DNA from: Sinorhizobium sp. B11 | Lineage (GTDB): Bacteria; Pseudomonadota; Alphaproteobacteria; Rhizobiales; Rhizobiaceae | DNA: 64,000 nucleotides | Assembly: GCA_039725955.1 (NCBI GenBank) | Contig: CP091034.1 | Coordinates: 1,922,001-1,986,000, forward strand | Reading direction: 5' to 3' | Shown: positions 28,629 to 38,147 of the stretch, piece by piece | How positions within the stretch are numbered: the stretch's first letter is position 1 | Layout of the letters: every line of letters starts with the position of its first letter | Program-made: the position numbers and the translations under genes | Notes under the pieces: model-generated | What the model was told of the DNA's origin: nothing | Databases searched by the model: none | Seen by the model: the letters and a program-made list of their open reading frames with translations, nothing else

Positions 28629-29148
28629 CGGCCTGCCGCATGGCGGCCGTCATCTCGAATTCTACGCCCTTGACACCTTCGATAAAGATCGGCCCGCGCT
28701 CCCGCATGCCGATCTTTTTCAATATGTGCTGCGAGACGAGATTGTCCGGGTGGGTGAAGGCCACGAAATGCGGCGCGATGCCTTCGGCGAAGAACCAGTC
28801 CGCGAGCCCCGCTGCGATTTCGCTCGCATATCCCTTGCCCCATTCGCCGGCGTAAAACGCATAACCCATTTCATATTCGCCGGTATGAAAGAGCGAAATC
28901 CCGGCTCGCCCGATGAAGCGACCGTCCTCGCGGCTGACGATCTTGTATTTTGTCGTGCCGTCGCGCGCCTGCTCGGCGAAATAGGATCGCAGCCGCTCCT
29001 CGCATTTTTCGCGTGACCACGGGGCCGCTCCAGACATGTAGCGCGTCGTCTCGATCGTCGAATGCAGGTCCTGGATCAGATCAGCATCGCCGTTTTCCCA
29101 CATCCGGGCGACAAGGCGCGGCGTTCGGAAAATAACGTCGCCGCTCAT
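28621..29148 (-). CDS. GNAT acetyltransferase (RimJ/RimL-like)
   Basis: A 175-residue N-acetyltransferase of the RimJ/RimL type, with the N-terminal TPRLVARMWENGDADLIQDLH, the central EMGYAFYAGEWGKGYASEIAAGLADWFF acetyl-CoA region and HPDNLVSQHILKKIGM near the C-terminus. Substrate unknown. Its ATG overlaps the anmK stop (ATGA), so it is normally translated with anmK; the frameshift in anmK could therefore affect its expression. The stop overlaps the converging hydrolase gene. Confidence 0.88.
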   Translation of the reverse strand: MSGDVIFRTPRLVARMWENGDADLIQDLHSTIETTRYMSGAAPWSREKCEERLRSYFAEQARDGTTKYKIVSREDGRFIGRAGISLFHTGEYEMGYAFYAGEWGKGYASEIAAGLADWFFAEGIAPHFVAFTHPDNLVSQHILKKIGMRERGPIFIEGVKGVEFEMTAAMRQAVT

Positions 29149-30270
29149 CTTTCGGGCTCCGACAGCACGCCGCCGCTCACCGGCTGGCTGACACCTGTGG
29201 TGCCGGGATAGGTCAGCGGCAGGCCCTCCAGCGAGCGGACGGCGAGATAGGCCCAGGCTTCGGCCTCCATGGCATCCCCATCGAAACCGGCCTCTTCGGC
29301 GCTCATGACACGAGAGCCGTTCTTGCCGGCCATGTCGGCGAACTCAGCCATGATCGTGCCATTCAGCCGCCCGCCACCGCAAACGATATAGACGGACGGC
29401 CTGTCAGGCAGATAACCGGCCGATTTGATGATCGAGCCCGCAGCGACATGCGCCAACGTGCGCGCGCCATCCTCAAGGCTCGCCTCACCGTGCGCCAGTG
29501 GCTTGAAATCGCCGCGATCAAGCGAGCGGCGGATATTGCCGCTGAAAAAACGGGCTACCGAGGTAGCGCGCGGCGAGGTCAGGCACCACCTGCCCGCGCC
29601 CCGCGATCTCGCCGCCCGGATCGTAAGTCCTGCCCGTGTGCATCTCCACCCACTGGTCGATCAGCGTATTGCCGGGGCCGCTGTCGAAGGCAGCGATGCG
29701 CCCCTCCGCGCCGATGTAGGTGAGGTTTGAGATGCCGCCGATATTGACGAAGCAGACGGCCTGTCCATCCTTCTGGAAGCGGCCGGCGAGCGCCGCGTGG
29801 TAAGCAGGCACCAGCGGCGCGCCCTGCCCGCCATGCACCATGTCATTGGCGCGCATGTCATGGACGACGGGAATGCCGCATCGGTCGGCCAGAAGCGCAC
29901 CATCGCCGATCTGAATGGTCAGCGCATCGTCGGGCCGGTGCAGCACGGTCTGGCCGTGGAAGCCCAGCACGTCGATATCGCCCCTGATGAGGCCGAACTT
30001 TTCTAGAAATGCCGTAACGGCATCCGCATGACGTAAAGTCAGCTCAATCTCGATTTGACGTAATTCATCCGGCCGCGCGCTGCGATCGGTCAGCGGCCGC
30101 GCCAGATCGAGCGCGCGCTTCAGCCTTTCACGAAAGCCGGGATCATAGGCCACACCCAGAAATGGGCCGCGTTCGATGAAGCCCCGCCCGTCTGTCCTCA
30201 GAAGCGCTACATCGATGCCATCCATCGAAGTGCCGCTCATCAAGCCGATCGCAGTCCTGACGATATCCAT
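29145..30270 (-). pseudogene. anmK: Anhydro-N-acetylmuramic acid kinase, frameshifted
   Basis: AnmK phosphorylates and opens anhydro-MurNAc during peptidoglycan recycling. Residues 1 to about 240 (from 30270) are normal, with the ATP motif GLMSGTSMDGIDVAL, GFHGQTVLHRP and NIGGISNLTYIG. After YLGSPFF the frame breaks and stops at 29518. The family sequence resumes one base over (SGNIRRSLDRGDF...VCGGGRLNGTIMAEF) and runs to 29145. The break is in a run of six T on the coding strand (29545-29550 on plus), where five T would restore 374 residues. It may be a true mutation or a homopolymer sequencing error. GNAT overlaps the end. Confidence 0.88.
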
Positions 30271-30391
30271 TACGCCATGCGCCTTTCATGCGATTCCCGG
30301 ATGCACTTTTGCAAAAACAGTGCTAAACGCGCCGCGATGCTTCAACAAGCATCAATCCCATCTTCCGTTCGACGTTCAAGAGACGAAACCC

Positions 30392-31648
30392 ATGTCGCAG
30401 TTCAAGTCCGACTTCCTCCGCACGCTGCAAGAGCGCGGCTTCATTCATCAGATCTCTGATGAAAGTGGCCTCGATGATCTCTTCGCCAAGGAAATCGTGA
30501 CCGCCTATATCGGCTTCGATCCGACAGCACCCAGCCTGCATGCCGGATCGCTGATCCAGATCATGATGTTGCACTGGATGCAGAAGACCGGTCACCGCGC
30601 CATCTCGCTGATGGGCGGCGGCACGGGCATGGTCGGCGACCCCTCCTTCAAGGAGGAAGCCCGCCAGCTGATGACCGTCGATACGATCGAAGGCAATATC
30701 GCTTCCATCAAGCGCGTCTTCTCGAACTACCTGAATTACGGCGACGGTCCGAAGGACGCGCTGATGATCAACAATGCTGAATGGCTGCGTTCGCTGAACT
30801 ATCTCGAGTTCCTGCGCGATGTCGGCAAGCATTTCTCGGTCAACCGCATGCTGTCCTTCGACAGCGTCAAGACGCGCCTCGACCGCGAACAGTCGCTGTC
30901 CTTCCTGGAATTCAACTACATGATCCTCCAGGCCTACGATTTCGTCGAGCTTGCCAAGCGCTATGATTGCCGCCTGCAGATGGGCGGCTCGGACCAGTGG
31001 GGCAACATCGTCAACGGCATCGACCTCGGTCACCGCATGGGGACGAAGCAGCTCTACGCATTGACCTCGCCGCTGCTGACGACCTCCTCCGGTGCCAAGA
31101 TGGGCAAGTCGGCCACGGGTGCAGTCTGGCTGAATGCCGACATGCTCTCGGCCTACGATTTCTGGCAGTACTGGCGCAATACGGAAGACGCTGATGTCTC
31201 GCGCTTCCTGAAGCTCTACACCACGCTGCCGATGGATGAGATCGCCCGCCTCTCGGCGCTCGCTGGTTCCGAGATCAACGAGGTCAAAAAGATCCTGGCG
31301 ACCGAGGTCACTGCGATCCTGCACGGCCGTGAAGCCGCCGAACAGGCTGCCGAGACGGCCCGCAAGACCTTCGAGGAAGGCGGCCTCTCCGACAACCTGC
31401 CATCGGTCGAGGTTCCCGCCTCCGAGCTTGATGACGGCATCGGCCTTCTGTCGCTGATCGTCCGCGCCGGTCTTGCCGCGTCGAACGGCGAAGCCCGCCG
31501 TCACGTCCAGGGCGGCGCCGTGCGCATCAATGACCAGGCCGTCAGCGACGAACGCAAGATGATCGGCAGCGGCGAGATCACCGCAGATGGCGTCATCAAG
31601 TTGTCGCTCGGCAAGAAGAAGCACATCCTGATCCGCCGCGCGGCCTGA
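30392..31648 (+). CDS. tyrS: Tyrosyl-tRNA synthetase
   Basis: A 418-residue class I synthetase that charges tRNA-Tyr. The HIGH-like motif is PSLHAGSLIQI near residue 50 and the KMSKS-like motif is GAKMGKSATGAVWL near 240; a C-terminal S4 RNA-binding domain (residues 350-415: GEARRHVQGGAVRINDQAVSDE) is present. I chose ATG 30392 because the family N-terminus begins there. It is divergent from anmK and ends in a strong terminator. Confidence 0.96.
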   Translation: MSQFKSDFLRTLQERGFIHQISDESGLDDLFAKEIVTAYIGFDPTAPSLHAGSLIQIMMLHWMQKTGHRAISLMGGGTGMVGDPSFKEEARQLMTVDTIEGNIASIKRVFSNYLNYGDGPKDALMINNAEWLRSLNYLEFLRDVGKHFSVNRMLSFDSVKTRLDREQSLSFLEFNYMILQAYDFVELAKRYDCRLQMGGSDQWGNIVNGIDLGHRMGTKQLYALTSPLLTTSSGAKMGKSATGAVWLNADMLSAYDFWQYWRNTEDADVSRFLKLYTTLPMDEIARLSALAGSEINEVKKILATEVTAILHGREAAEQAAETARKTFEEGGLSDNLPSVEVPASELDDGIGLLSLIVRAGLAASNGEARRHVQGGAVRINDQAVSDERKMIGSGEITADGVIKLSLGKKKHILIRRAA

Positions 31649-31670
31649 GCCGCGCAAGCGATACGAAAAG

Positions 31671-31700
31671 AAAAGCCGGCCGTCGCGCCGGCTTTTTCTT
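31671..31700 (+). terminator. Intrinsic terminator after tyrS
   Basis: AAAAGCCGGC-CGTCGC-GCCGGCTTTTTCTTT is a classic rho-independent terminator, 23 bases after the tyrS stop. Confidence 0.93.
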
Positions 31701-31774
31701 TGCCGCCTGTCAGCATGACGGCGGGTAGATTTTCTCCGTCATGACACTATCAGGCAGCGCTGGTCCCCAGCGGA

Positions 31775-34700
31775 TTACTGGAATTCGAAGATCTGACGGA
31801 AGACGCCGGGCGCGATCACCGAGAGCGGATTGATCTGCAGGTTCGGCTGATCGAATTTTCCGGTCAGCTTGAAGGTGATGCCGATCAGGCCGCGGTCCGA
31901 ACCATTGCCGAGGATGACGCCGATCAGCGGCAATTCGGCGAAAAGCCGGTTAAGACCGTAAGCCGGCATGAAAGTGCCGGTCATGTCCATATTGCCCTTC
32001 CGGTCGCGCACCATTCCCTGGAACGTGGCGCCGATCTGATCGCCGCGCAGCACGCCGTTTTCGATGGAGATCGTCCCCCCGCGTGAGACGACACGGGCAA
32101 AGCCACGCTGGAAGCGCTGCGAGGAGGTATCGATGTCCCGCTTCACGGCTTCGCTGAGACTGCGCTGGTCCGATCCGACCGGTGTGGAGACGATCGACCG
32201 CAGGCGCTGTTCGTTGACGATCGAGAAGCGGCGCACGTCGACCGATCCATCCCAGCCGCTGCCTGCGCTGAGGCGGATAGCCAGGTTGAGAAGCCCGCCC
32301 TGCATATGCTGGTAAAGATCAGCAAAGCGTGACACGGAGCCGGCATCGCCGCTGGTGATGTTGATGACGCCGCCACCCTGCATCCGGCTGACAACCGCCT
32401 CGCCGCTGTCGGTGATGCCGGAGAAATTCAGCGATTGCAGCCGGCTGCCGCTCAGGGCGATCTGTGCCTGGAAATTGCCGATCTTCTCGTCATTGAAGCC
32501 GATGATGTTCTGCAGCTTTGCCCGCACGCTTACGCTGGTGTCGTCGCTGCCACTACTGTCCGAATCCGATTTCAGCCTGGCGATGATTGGTCGCGCATCG
32601 GCGCTGGCGCCGGCTATGGAAATATCGAAGCCGCCTTTGCTGCGCTTCAGCGACAAGCCAAAATCATCGACGGAAGACAGCTTCACACTATCGAAATCTG
32701 CCGATATCAGGCCGCTCTTGCCGATCATCAGTGCTCCGGTCGCCCCGAAGCCATCTCCCTTCAGGCGGAAATTCTTGACCTGCGTATTGTCAGGCGGGCC
32801 TGAAACCTCGAATTCGGCATTGGCAGGAATACCGACACCCTTCGACCAGCCGATCCAGGGAAGATCGAGCGATGCTTTGCCGAGGTCGAGCTGCACATCC
32901 TGCCGGTTTTCGTCCAGCCGTGTCAGCACCAGTTTGACGCTGCCGCCGAGGATGCTGGACAGGCCCGGCAGCAGCCTGTCGCGCTGGTCGCCGTTCAGTG
33001 TTGCCGAAATCACGCGCTGCGGCTCGATGCCGGAAGATTTGTCGACGGGCTCAAGCATGTCGATATCGGCGGAGACGCCATCGATGTCGGCGTTGCCCTT
33101 GACCTTTATCTGCTGCGGATCGGCATCGAGCGTGCCGTCAAGATCGGTGATCATGCGTCCCGAAAATGGCTTGGCAAGCGCGACATCGGTGAGCTTCATC
33201 TGCGCCTGCCATTCGGGCGGCGGCGGGTTCTGCGAGGACAGAAGTCCGAAATGCGCCTTCACATGCGCGTCGATATTGCCCTTGAGGTCGTCAGGCACGA
33301 AGCCCGCGCGCTGCAATACCTTGATCGGCTTGTAGGTCAGAAGCTCGCCGACCGCATCCGCTGAACCTGAGACGGAAATGTCGGCGTCCGCCATCAATGG
33401 CTTGTCGTAGGTCGACGGCAGCACGAAGGTGCTCGGCTGCAGCGTCACGGAACGCCCCGACGGAAAATAGGAAGTGCCGCTCTTAAGGGAGATGGTCGCC
33501 CGCCCGCCCGATAGGTCGAAATGCGCCGCGGTATCGCGCACCGGCGGTATCTCGCCGGCGACATTCAGGCGAGTCCCGTCGATGTCGAAGGCAATGCGGA
33601 GCTGATTTTCGTCAAGCCGCAGCCCCCGCCCTGCTGCCGCCTCGTCCAGGCGCCCTGGCGGGATGTAGACGGAAATGGAGGCATCAGTCACCAGGCCTCC
33701 GAAGAGGTTTGCCAGTACCCACACCCGCGCTTTGGACGCCATCCAGAAGGGCCAGAGCTGCTTGATCGCGGTCGTTTGCATCTGCTGCGATTGCCCGGCG
33801 AAGCTGATCTCCGGTGATTTCTCGTTCAGCCGGATATGCAGAGCCCCATAGAGGGAGCCAAGCGGCGAGGAAGCCACCATATTCGTGAACTGGAATTCGC
33901 GGCCGGCGACGAGATAGCGTCCGGTCGCTTGCAGATCGAAGGACAGCGGCTGCTCGCCGGAATTGGGTGCTGCCGTGCCGCCGCTGATCAGCGCGTCGAT
34001 GCCGAACCCCTTGCCGGCATTCGGATCCAGCTTGTCGAGATCGATGACCGCGCCGCTGATCGGCAGCACTGTCGGGCCGAGATGCAGCTGCGATTTGGCA
34101 ATCTCCAATGTCTGCTTGTCGAAGTCATAGGCCAGATTGACTTGCCCATCCGTCAGCTGCTGAGAATCGCCGTCGACATAGATGAGGCCCGGATCGAGTT
34201 TGAGAGCGGCATTGAGAAGCGGCTTGGCGCCATCGGCTGCCCTGACCGCGGAAATGGTGAGATCGCCGAAGGTGTTGAGCCCCTGGCGGATCTCGCCCTG
34301 TTCATTGCGTTTCAGCGTGAACGGCGTCAGGTCGCCGTGTGATAATGTGGCGATGAGCCGGGTTGCGTGCCCGCCCGCCTGCTCCGTGATTACATTGAGA
34401 TCGGCCGTCTCGCCGTTGATGGAAATCTGGCCGCTCAGCTGTAGCGAGTTCGGCCCGGCATGTTCGAAGGCGAGATTGTCGACGACGAGCGAAAGCGGCC
34501 CGTTTGCCGTATCCGCAAGCTTGATATCGATCCCGGAGAAGCGCACGGAATCGGTGGCCCCGCGTTCGATGAAGTTCTCGAACAGGTCGAGATGGGAAAA
34601 GATCGTCTCCATTGCCGCCGGGATGGCATCGACGCGCAGATCGTCAAGCTTGATGGGAGCGCTGGATGGAAGCAGTGAGGTGTCGAGGGCGATATCGTCG

Positions 34701-35161
34701 GCTTCCACCGATGATATGGCGATGCGGCCGCGGAAGAGTTGCAGCGGATCGAGCGCCATGCGCATGGAAGCTGTGGTCGAAAGATGCTGACCGCTCTGCT
34801 GGTCGATCATGTTGACGTCCCGCGCTTCGAGCGCCAGCCGCATGCCGGAGGTGAAGCGGATGACGGTGGAGCCGACTTCGGCGCGGTATCGCGGCCCGAG
34901 CGCACTGTTCAGCGCCGACTGCGCCTGCTGCGACAGGGGCGCGTCGATGATCCCGCTTTCGATGGTAAAGACGATCGCCGCTAGGATGAGCAGGATGACT
35001 GCGCAGAAACCGCCGGTAGCCTTCGCCGTGCCGCGCATGCGGGAGCGCGGCGGCGGGCAGTGCACGATAAGAGGATCCTGCACCTGCGCTGAAGGCAGGT
35101 TGTGCAAGGCGACGATGTCCTTCTTTCGGAACGTGACCTTTTCGCCGCGGATGGCTGACAT
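31775..35161 (-). CDS. Large AsmA/YhdP-like protein (DUF3971 and AsmA-type C-terminus)
   Basis: An 1128-residue envelope protein with a single N-terminal membrane helix (GGFCAVILLILAAIVFTI, about residues 50-67) and a very long beta-rich periplasmic body. The end (GDQIGATFQGMVRDRKGNMDMTGTFMPAYGLN...GLIGITFKLTGKFDQPNLQINPLSVIAPGVFRQIFEFQ) is the typical AsmA-like C-terminus. Family members are thought to bridge the periplasm and move phospholipid to the outer membrane. I chose ATG 35161 (AGGAG and AAGG upstream) over GTG 35197. Divergent from bcp. Confidence 0.85.
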   Translation of the reverse strand: MSAIRGEKVTFRKKDIVALHNLPSAQVQDPLIVHCPPPRSRMRGTAKATGGFCAVILLILAAIVFTIESGIIDAPLSQQAQSALNSALGPRYRAEVGSTVIRFTSGMRLALEARDVNMIDQQSGQHLSTTASMRMALDPLQLFRGRIAISSVEADDIALDTSLLPSSAPIKLDDLRVDAIPAAMETIFSHLDLFENFIERGATDSVRFSGIDIKLADTANGPLSLVVDNLAFEHAGPNSLQLSGQISINGETADLNVITEQAGGHATRLIATLSHGDLTPFTLKRNEQGEIRQGLNTFGDLTISAVRAADGAKPLLNAALKLDPGLIYVDGDSQQLTDGQVNLAYDFDKQTLEIAKSQLHLGPTVLPISGAVIDLDKLDPNAGKGFGIDALISGGTAAPNSGEQPLSFDLQATGRYLVAGREFQFTNMVASSPLGSLYGALHIRLNEKSPEISFAGQSQQMQTTAIKQLWPFWMASKARVWVLANLFGGLVTDASISVYIPPGRLDEAAAGRGLRLDENQLRIAFDIDGTRLNVAGEIPPVRDTAAHFDLSGGRATISLKSGTSYFPSGRSVTLQPSTFVLPSTYDKPLMADADISVSGSADAVGELLTYKPIKVLQRAGFVPDDLKGNIDAHVKAHFGLLSSQNPPPPEWQAQMKLTDVALAKPFSGRMITDLDGTLDADPQQIKVKGNADIDGVSADIDMLEPVDKSSGIEPQRVISATLNGDQRDRLLPGLSSILGGSVKLVLTRLDENRQDVQLDLGKASLDLPWIGWSKGVGIPANAEFEVSGPPDNTQVKNFRLKGDGFGATGALMIGKSGLISADFDSVKLSSVDDFGLSLKRSKGGFDISIAGASADARPIIARLKSDSDSSGSDDTSVSVRAKLQNIIGFNDEKIGNFQAQIALSGSRLQSLNFSGITDSGEAVVSRMQGGGVINITSGDAGSVSRFADLYQHMQGGLLNLAIRLSAGSGWDGSVDVRRFSIVNEQRLRSIVSTPVGSDQRSLSEAVKRDIDTSSQRFQRGFARVVSRGGTISIENGVLRGDQIGATFQGMVRDRKGNMDMTGTFMPAYGLNRLFAELPLIGVILGNGSDRGLIGITFKLTGKFDQPNLQINPLSVIAPGVFRQIFEFQ

Positions 35162-35221
35162 GCGCCTTGGGAAACTCCTGAGTTTGGTTTGAATCACTCT
35201 GTGCGGGACGCCGTTTCGTCC

Positions 35222-35244
35222 ACTATATACCGGTTCGATATAGT
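35222..35244. promoter_or_regulatory. Inverted repeat in the bcp / AsmA-like divergent promoter
   Basis: ACTATAT (35222-35228) and ATATAGT (35238-35244) are perfect 7-base arms separated by ACCGGTTCG. The site is AT-rich compared with its surroundings and lies midway between the two divergent starts, so it may hold promoter elements, an operator or both. Confidence 0.45.
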
Positions 35245-35278
35245 ATCTCTCCTAAACCCGGCAAAAGAAAGTTATGAG

Positions 35279-35752
35279 ATGTCCGCACCCGGTATTGGCT
35301 CCCGTGCTCCCGATTTCAGCCTCCCGCGCGACGGCGGCGGGCATATTTCGCTCTCCGATTATCATGGCAAGCCGGTGGTGCTTTTCTTCTACCCCAAGGA
35401 TGACACGACGGGCTGCACGACGGAATCTCTGGATTTTACCGCACTTGCAGATGAGTTTGCAGCCGCCGGCGCTGCCATCGTCGGCATGTCGCCCGATTCG
35501 GCCGCCTGCCACGACCGCTTCATCAAGAAGCACAAGCTGACGGTGGCACTGGCATCGGACGAGGATAAGACGGTGCTGCAGGCCTATGGCGTGTGGAAGG
35601 AAAAGAAGATGTATGGCCGCACCTTCATGGGCGTCGAACGTACCACGTTCCTGATCCGCAGGGACGGCACCATCGCCACCATCTGGCAGAAGGTGAAGGT
35701 CGCGGGGCACGCCGAAACGGTGCTGGCAGCCGTCAGGAACCTCGCTGCGTGA
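35279..35752 (+). CDS. bcp: Peroxiredoxin of the Bcp/PrxQ family
   Basis: A 157-residue thiol peroxidase that reduces hydroperoxides. The peroxidatic Cys46 is in YPKDDTTGCTTESLDF. The usual resolving cysteine five residues later is replaced by leucine; the only other visible candidate is Cys77 in SAACHDRF, so it may be an atypical 2-Cys or a 1-Cys enzyme. I chose ATG 35279 because the family N-terminus starts there; the frame is open to 35189. The next gene starts at GTG overlapping its stop (GTGA). Confidence 0.9.
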   Translation: MSAPGIGSRAPDFSLPRDGGGHISLSDYHGKPVVLFFYPKDDTTGCTTESLDFTALADEFAAAGAAIVGMSPDSAACHDRFIKKHKLTVALASDEDKTVLQAYGVWKEKKMYGRTFMGVERTTFLIRRDGTIATIWQKVKVAGHAETVLAAVRNLAA

Positions 35753-36567
35753 CGGCGATCACCTCGCTGCGCGGTGGCGCGATCGATGCAATCCGTTCGG
35801 CAGATCTCGACCGCAAGACGGAACTGGCGCAGGAAAGTGCTAACAGGTGGTTCGCCCGGCGCATCTCGCTGCGCTCGCCGCTGGATGCACCGCTGCCCGA
35901 GCGCCCCGGCAGGCCGGAAAAGCCTCTGCTGGTGCCGCCGACCCAGGTCGAGAAGCGCTCGCTGCATACCGTGCCTGGCCGTATCGCCCTGCTCCACGCG
36001 ATTGCCCATATCGAGCTCAATGCCGTCGACCTGGCACTCGACATCGTGGCGCGATTTGCTTCGGCGCATGTGCCGAACTCTTTCTTCGACGGCTGGATGC
36101 AGGTTGCCTTTGAAGAGGCCAAGCACTTCCGTATGGTGCGCAAGCGCCTCAATGATCTCGGCGCCGACTATGGCGATCTGCCCGCCCACGATGGCCTCTG
36201 GCAGGCAGCGCACTCGACCCGCAACGATCTCACCGCCCGCCTTGCCGTCGTGCCGCTGATTCTCGAGGCGCGCGGACTGGATGTTACGCCTGCCCTGCAG
36301 GCCAAGATGCGCGAAACCGGCGATCTTGAAAGCGCGGCGGTGCTCGACGTCATCTACAATGACGAGAAGGGCCATGTCGCCGTCGGCGCCAAATGGTTCC
36401 GCTTCCTCTGCGCCCGTGAAAAGCGTGATCCTGCAAGGACGTTTCAGGAATTGGTGCGTGCCAATTTCCGCGGTCCGCTGAAGGCGCCGTTCAATGATGT
36501 GGCGCGCGCCGAAGCCGGGCTGACGCCCTCCTTCTACAGGGCACTGACCTCGACCAGCCAGAGCTGA
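35749..36567 (+). CDS. DUF455 ferritin-like protein
   Basis: A 272-residue protein of the DUF455 family, which has a ferritin-like four-helix fold. Putative di-iron ligands are seen in the repeated E-x-x-H type segments: AIAHIELNAVDLALD, VAFEEAKHFRMVRKRL and VIYNDEKGHVAVGAKWF. Function is unproven. Translation apparently begins at GTG 35749, overlapping the bcp stop by four bases; the open frame extends upstream inside bcp without similarity. The pairing with a peroxiredoxin hints at oxidative or iron-related chemistry, but this is inference. Confidence 0.87.
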   Translation: MTAITSLRGGAIDAIRSADLDRKTELAQESANRWFARRISLRSPLDAPLPERPGRPEKPLLVPPTQVEKRSLHTVPGRIALLHAIAHIELNAVDLALDIVARFASAHVPNSFFDGWMQVAFEEAKHFRMVRKRLNDLGADYGDLPAHDGLWQAAHSTRNDLTARLAVVPLILEARGLDVTPALQAKMRETGDLESAAVLDVIYNDEKGHVAVGAKWFRFLCAREKRDPARTFQELVRANFRGPLKAPFNDVARAEAGLTPSFYRALTSTSQS

Positions 36568-36673
36568 TTGGTAAGCTCTGGCTTGCTGACGTAAACCGGC
36601 TGTTAACCATAAAAGTATGTAATCATCTCCCAATGGGGCAGGCGCTAAAAAGCGAATCTTCGGGGGATCCTCG

Positions 36674-37993
36674 GTGACGAACGGACATCACAGTCGGGTA
36701 TTCGGCAAGAGGGCGCAGGAACACGTCCTTATTCTTGCGAGTGGCGACAAGGTGCGTCACATGACGGTCAAACCCTGGATGGCGGCATTGGCTTTCTGCT
36801 TCGTCGGGGTCTTTTCGATCGGCTATCTGCTCGCCACCTCCTATCTCGTGCTGCGCGACGATCTGATCGGCGCGACCATGGCCCGCCAGGCCCGTATGCA
36901 GCACGACTATGAGGATCGCATCGCGGCACTGCGTGCCCAGGTCGATCGCATCACCTCCCGCCAGCTTCTCGATCAGCAGGTCGTCGAGGACAAGGTCGAC
37001 AAGCTGATGGAGCAGCAGATGGCGCTTACCTCGCGCCACGGAAAGCTCGACAACCTGCTCGACCGAGCCGAAAGCTCCGGCCTGACGAGCAAGGATTCTC
37101 CGGCGGCCGATATCCCGGCGCAGTCCTATGCGCCCGACATCAAGGACAAACGCGCGTCGCTGACCGGCGGCGCGCAGGCAATTGAAAAGATGCTGGCAGG
37201 CGACGGCAAACCGGCCGACGCCGAAACCCCTGACAATTCCACCCTTGCCTATGTTCCCGCAGAAGAAACCGTCGGCGATCGCGCCGACCGCATCTTTTCG
37301 AAGGTCACGCTCTCGCTGAAGACCGTCGAGCAGGATCAGAAGAGCCGCATCGACCAGCTGACGAGCGACGCCGGCAACGCCACCAATACGATCGAAGGCG
37401 TGCTGGACCGCTTCCATATCGCCGTTCCGGCCGAGACGATCGCCGCCAAGGAAGACGAAGACGCAGTTGGTGGCCCATATGTGGAGCCCGAAAGCAACGA
37501 CGATTTCAACAATTCGCTGATCCAGCTCGATGGCGCGCTGACGCGTCTGGAAGCGGTGCGCAGCACCGCGGAATCCCTGCCCTTCCGTAATCCGGCCATC
37601 GGCAAGGAAGTCACCAGCCCCTTCGGCAACCGACGCGATCCCTTCCTCGGCCGGCTTGCGCTTCATTCCGGGATCGACTTCCGCTTTTCGCCGGGGGAAA
37701 GGATCCGCCCGACCGCGCCGGGCAAGGTGATTGCAGCCGGCTGGACCGGAGGCTACGGCAACATGGTCGAGGTCGATCATGGCAACGGCATTTCGACGCG
37801 CTACGGCCATATGTCGGAAATTCTGGTCAAGGTCGGCGATACGGTTGGCCGCAACAATGTCATCGGGCTTGCCGGCAGCACGGGCCGTTCAACGGGTACG
37901 CACCTGCATTATGAGGTGCGCCAGGATGGACATGCGGTCGATCCGATCTATTTCATGAATGCCGGCCTTAAACTTGCCACTTATATAAAATAG
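36674..37993 (+). CDS. M23-family (LytM-type) peptidase, membrane-anchored
   Basis: A 439-residue cell-wall peptidase or regulator. One membrane helix lies at about residues 35-58, a coiled coil at about 65-115, then a low-complexity linker and a C-terminal M23 domain. Zinc ligands are visible as HSGIDFRF and THLHYEVR, plus RYGHMSE, so the domain looks catalytically complete. It likely acts on peptidoglycan in the periplasm. I chose the GTG start at 36674, with GGGGGAT upstream; ATG 36761 would lose the cytoplasmic tail. Confidence 0.9.
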   Translation: MTNGHHSRVFGKRAQEHVLILASGDKVRHMTVKPWMAALAFCFVGVFSIGYLLATSYLVLRDDLIGATMARQARMQHDYEDRIAALRAQVDRITSRQLLDQQVVEDKVDKLMEQQMALTSRHGKLDNLLDRAESSGLTSKDSPAADIPAQSYAPDIKDKRASLTGGAQAIEKMLAGDGKPADAETPDNSTLAYVPAEETVGDRADRIFSKVTLSLKTVEQDQKSRIDQLTSDAGNATNTIEGVLDRFHIAVPAETIAAKEDEDAVGGPYVEPESNDDFNNSLIQLDGALTRLEAVRSTAESLPFRNPAIGKEVTSPFGNRRDPFLGRLALHSGIDFRFSPGERIRPTAPGKVIAAGWTGGYGNMVEVDHGNGISTRYGHMSEILVKVGDTVGRNNVIGLAGSTGRSTGTHLHYEVRQDGHAVDPIYFMNAGLKLATYIK

Positions 37994-38047
37994 CCGGTCG
38001 CGGTAACGAATGCTTCACCTCGCTACCTGGGGTGGAGACGCTATTCC

Positions 38048-38076
38048 TTGACTTGCCGGCCGTTTCGGAATATGTC
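38048..38076 (+). promoter_or_regulatory. Predicted promoter of the DEAD-box helicase gene
   Basis: TTGACT (38048-38053), a 17-base spacer and TATGTC (38071-38076) lie about 70 bases before the proposed TTG start. The intergenic region has no better candidate. Confidence 0.45.
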
Positions 38077-38147
38077 GCCCACATTGCGGCATGCAATCCT
38101 GCCGACTCGCCAGAGACCGGCCGAACGAAACGGAAACAGTTTTCCCT

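Noticed and set aside
29545..29550. Programmed -1 ribosomal frameshifting at the TTTTTTC run in anmK
   Set aside because: Restoring the frame needs +1 (loss of one T), not -1, so the classic slippery-site mechanism does not fit.
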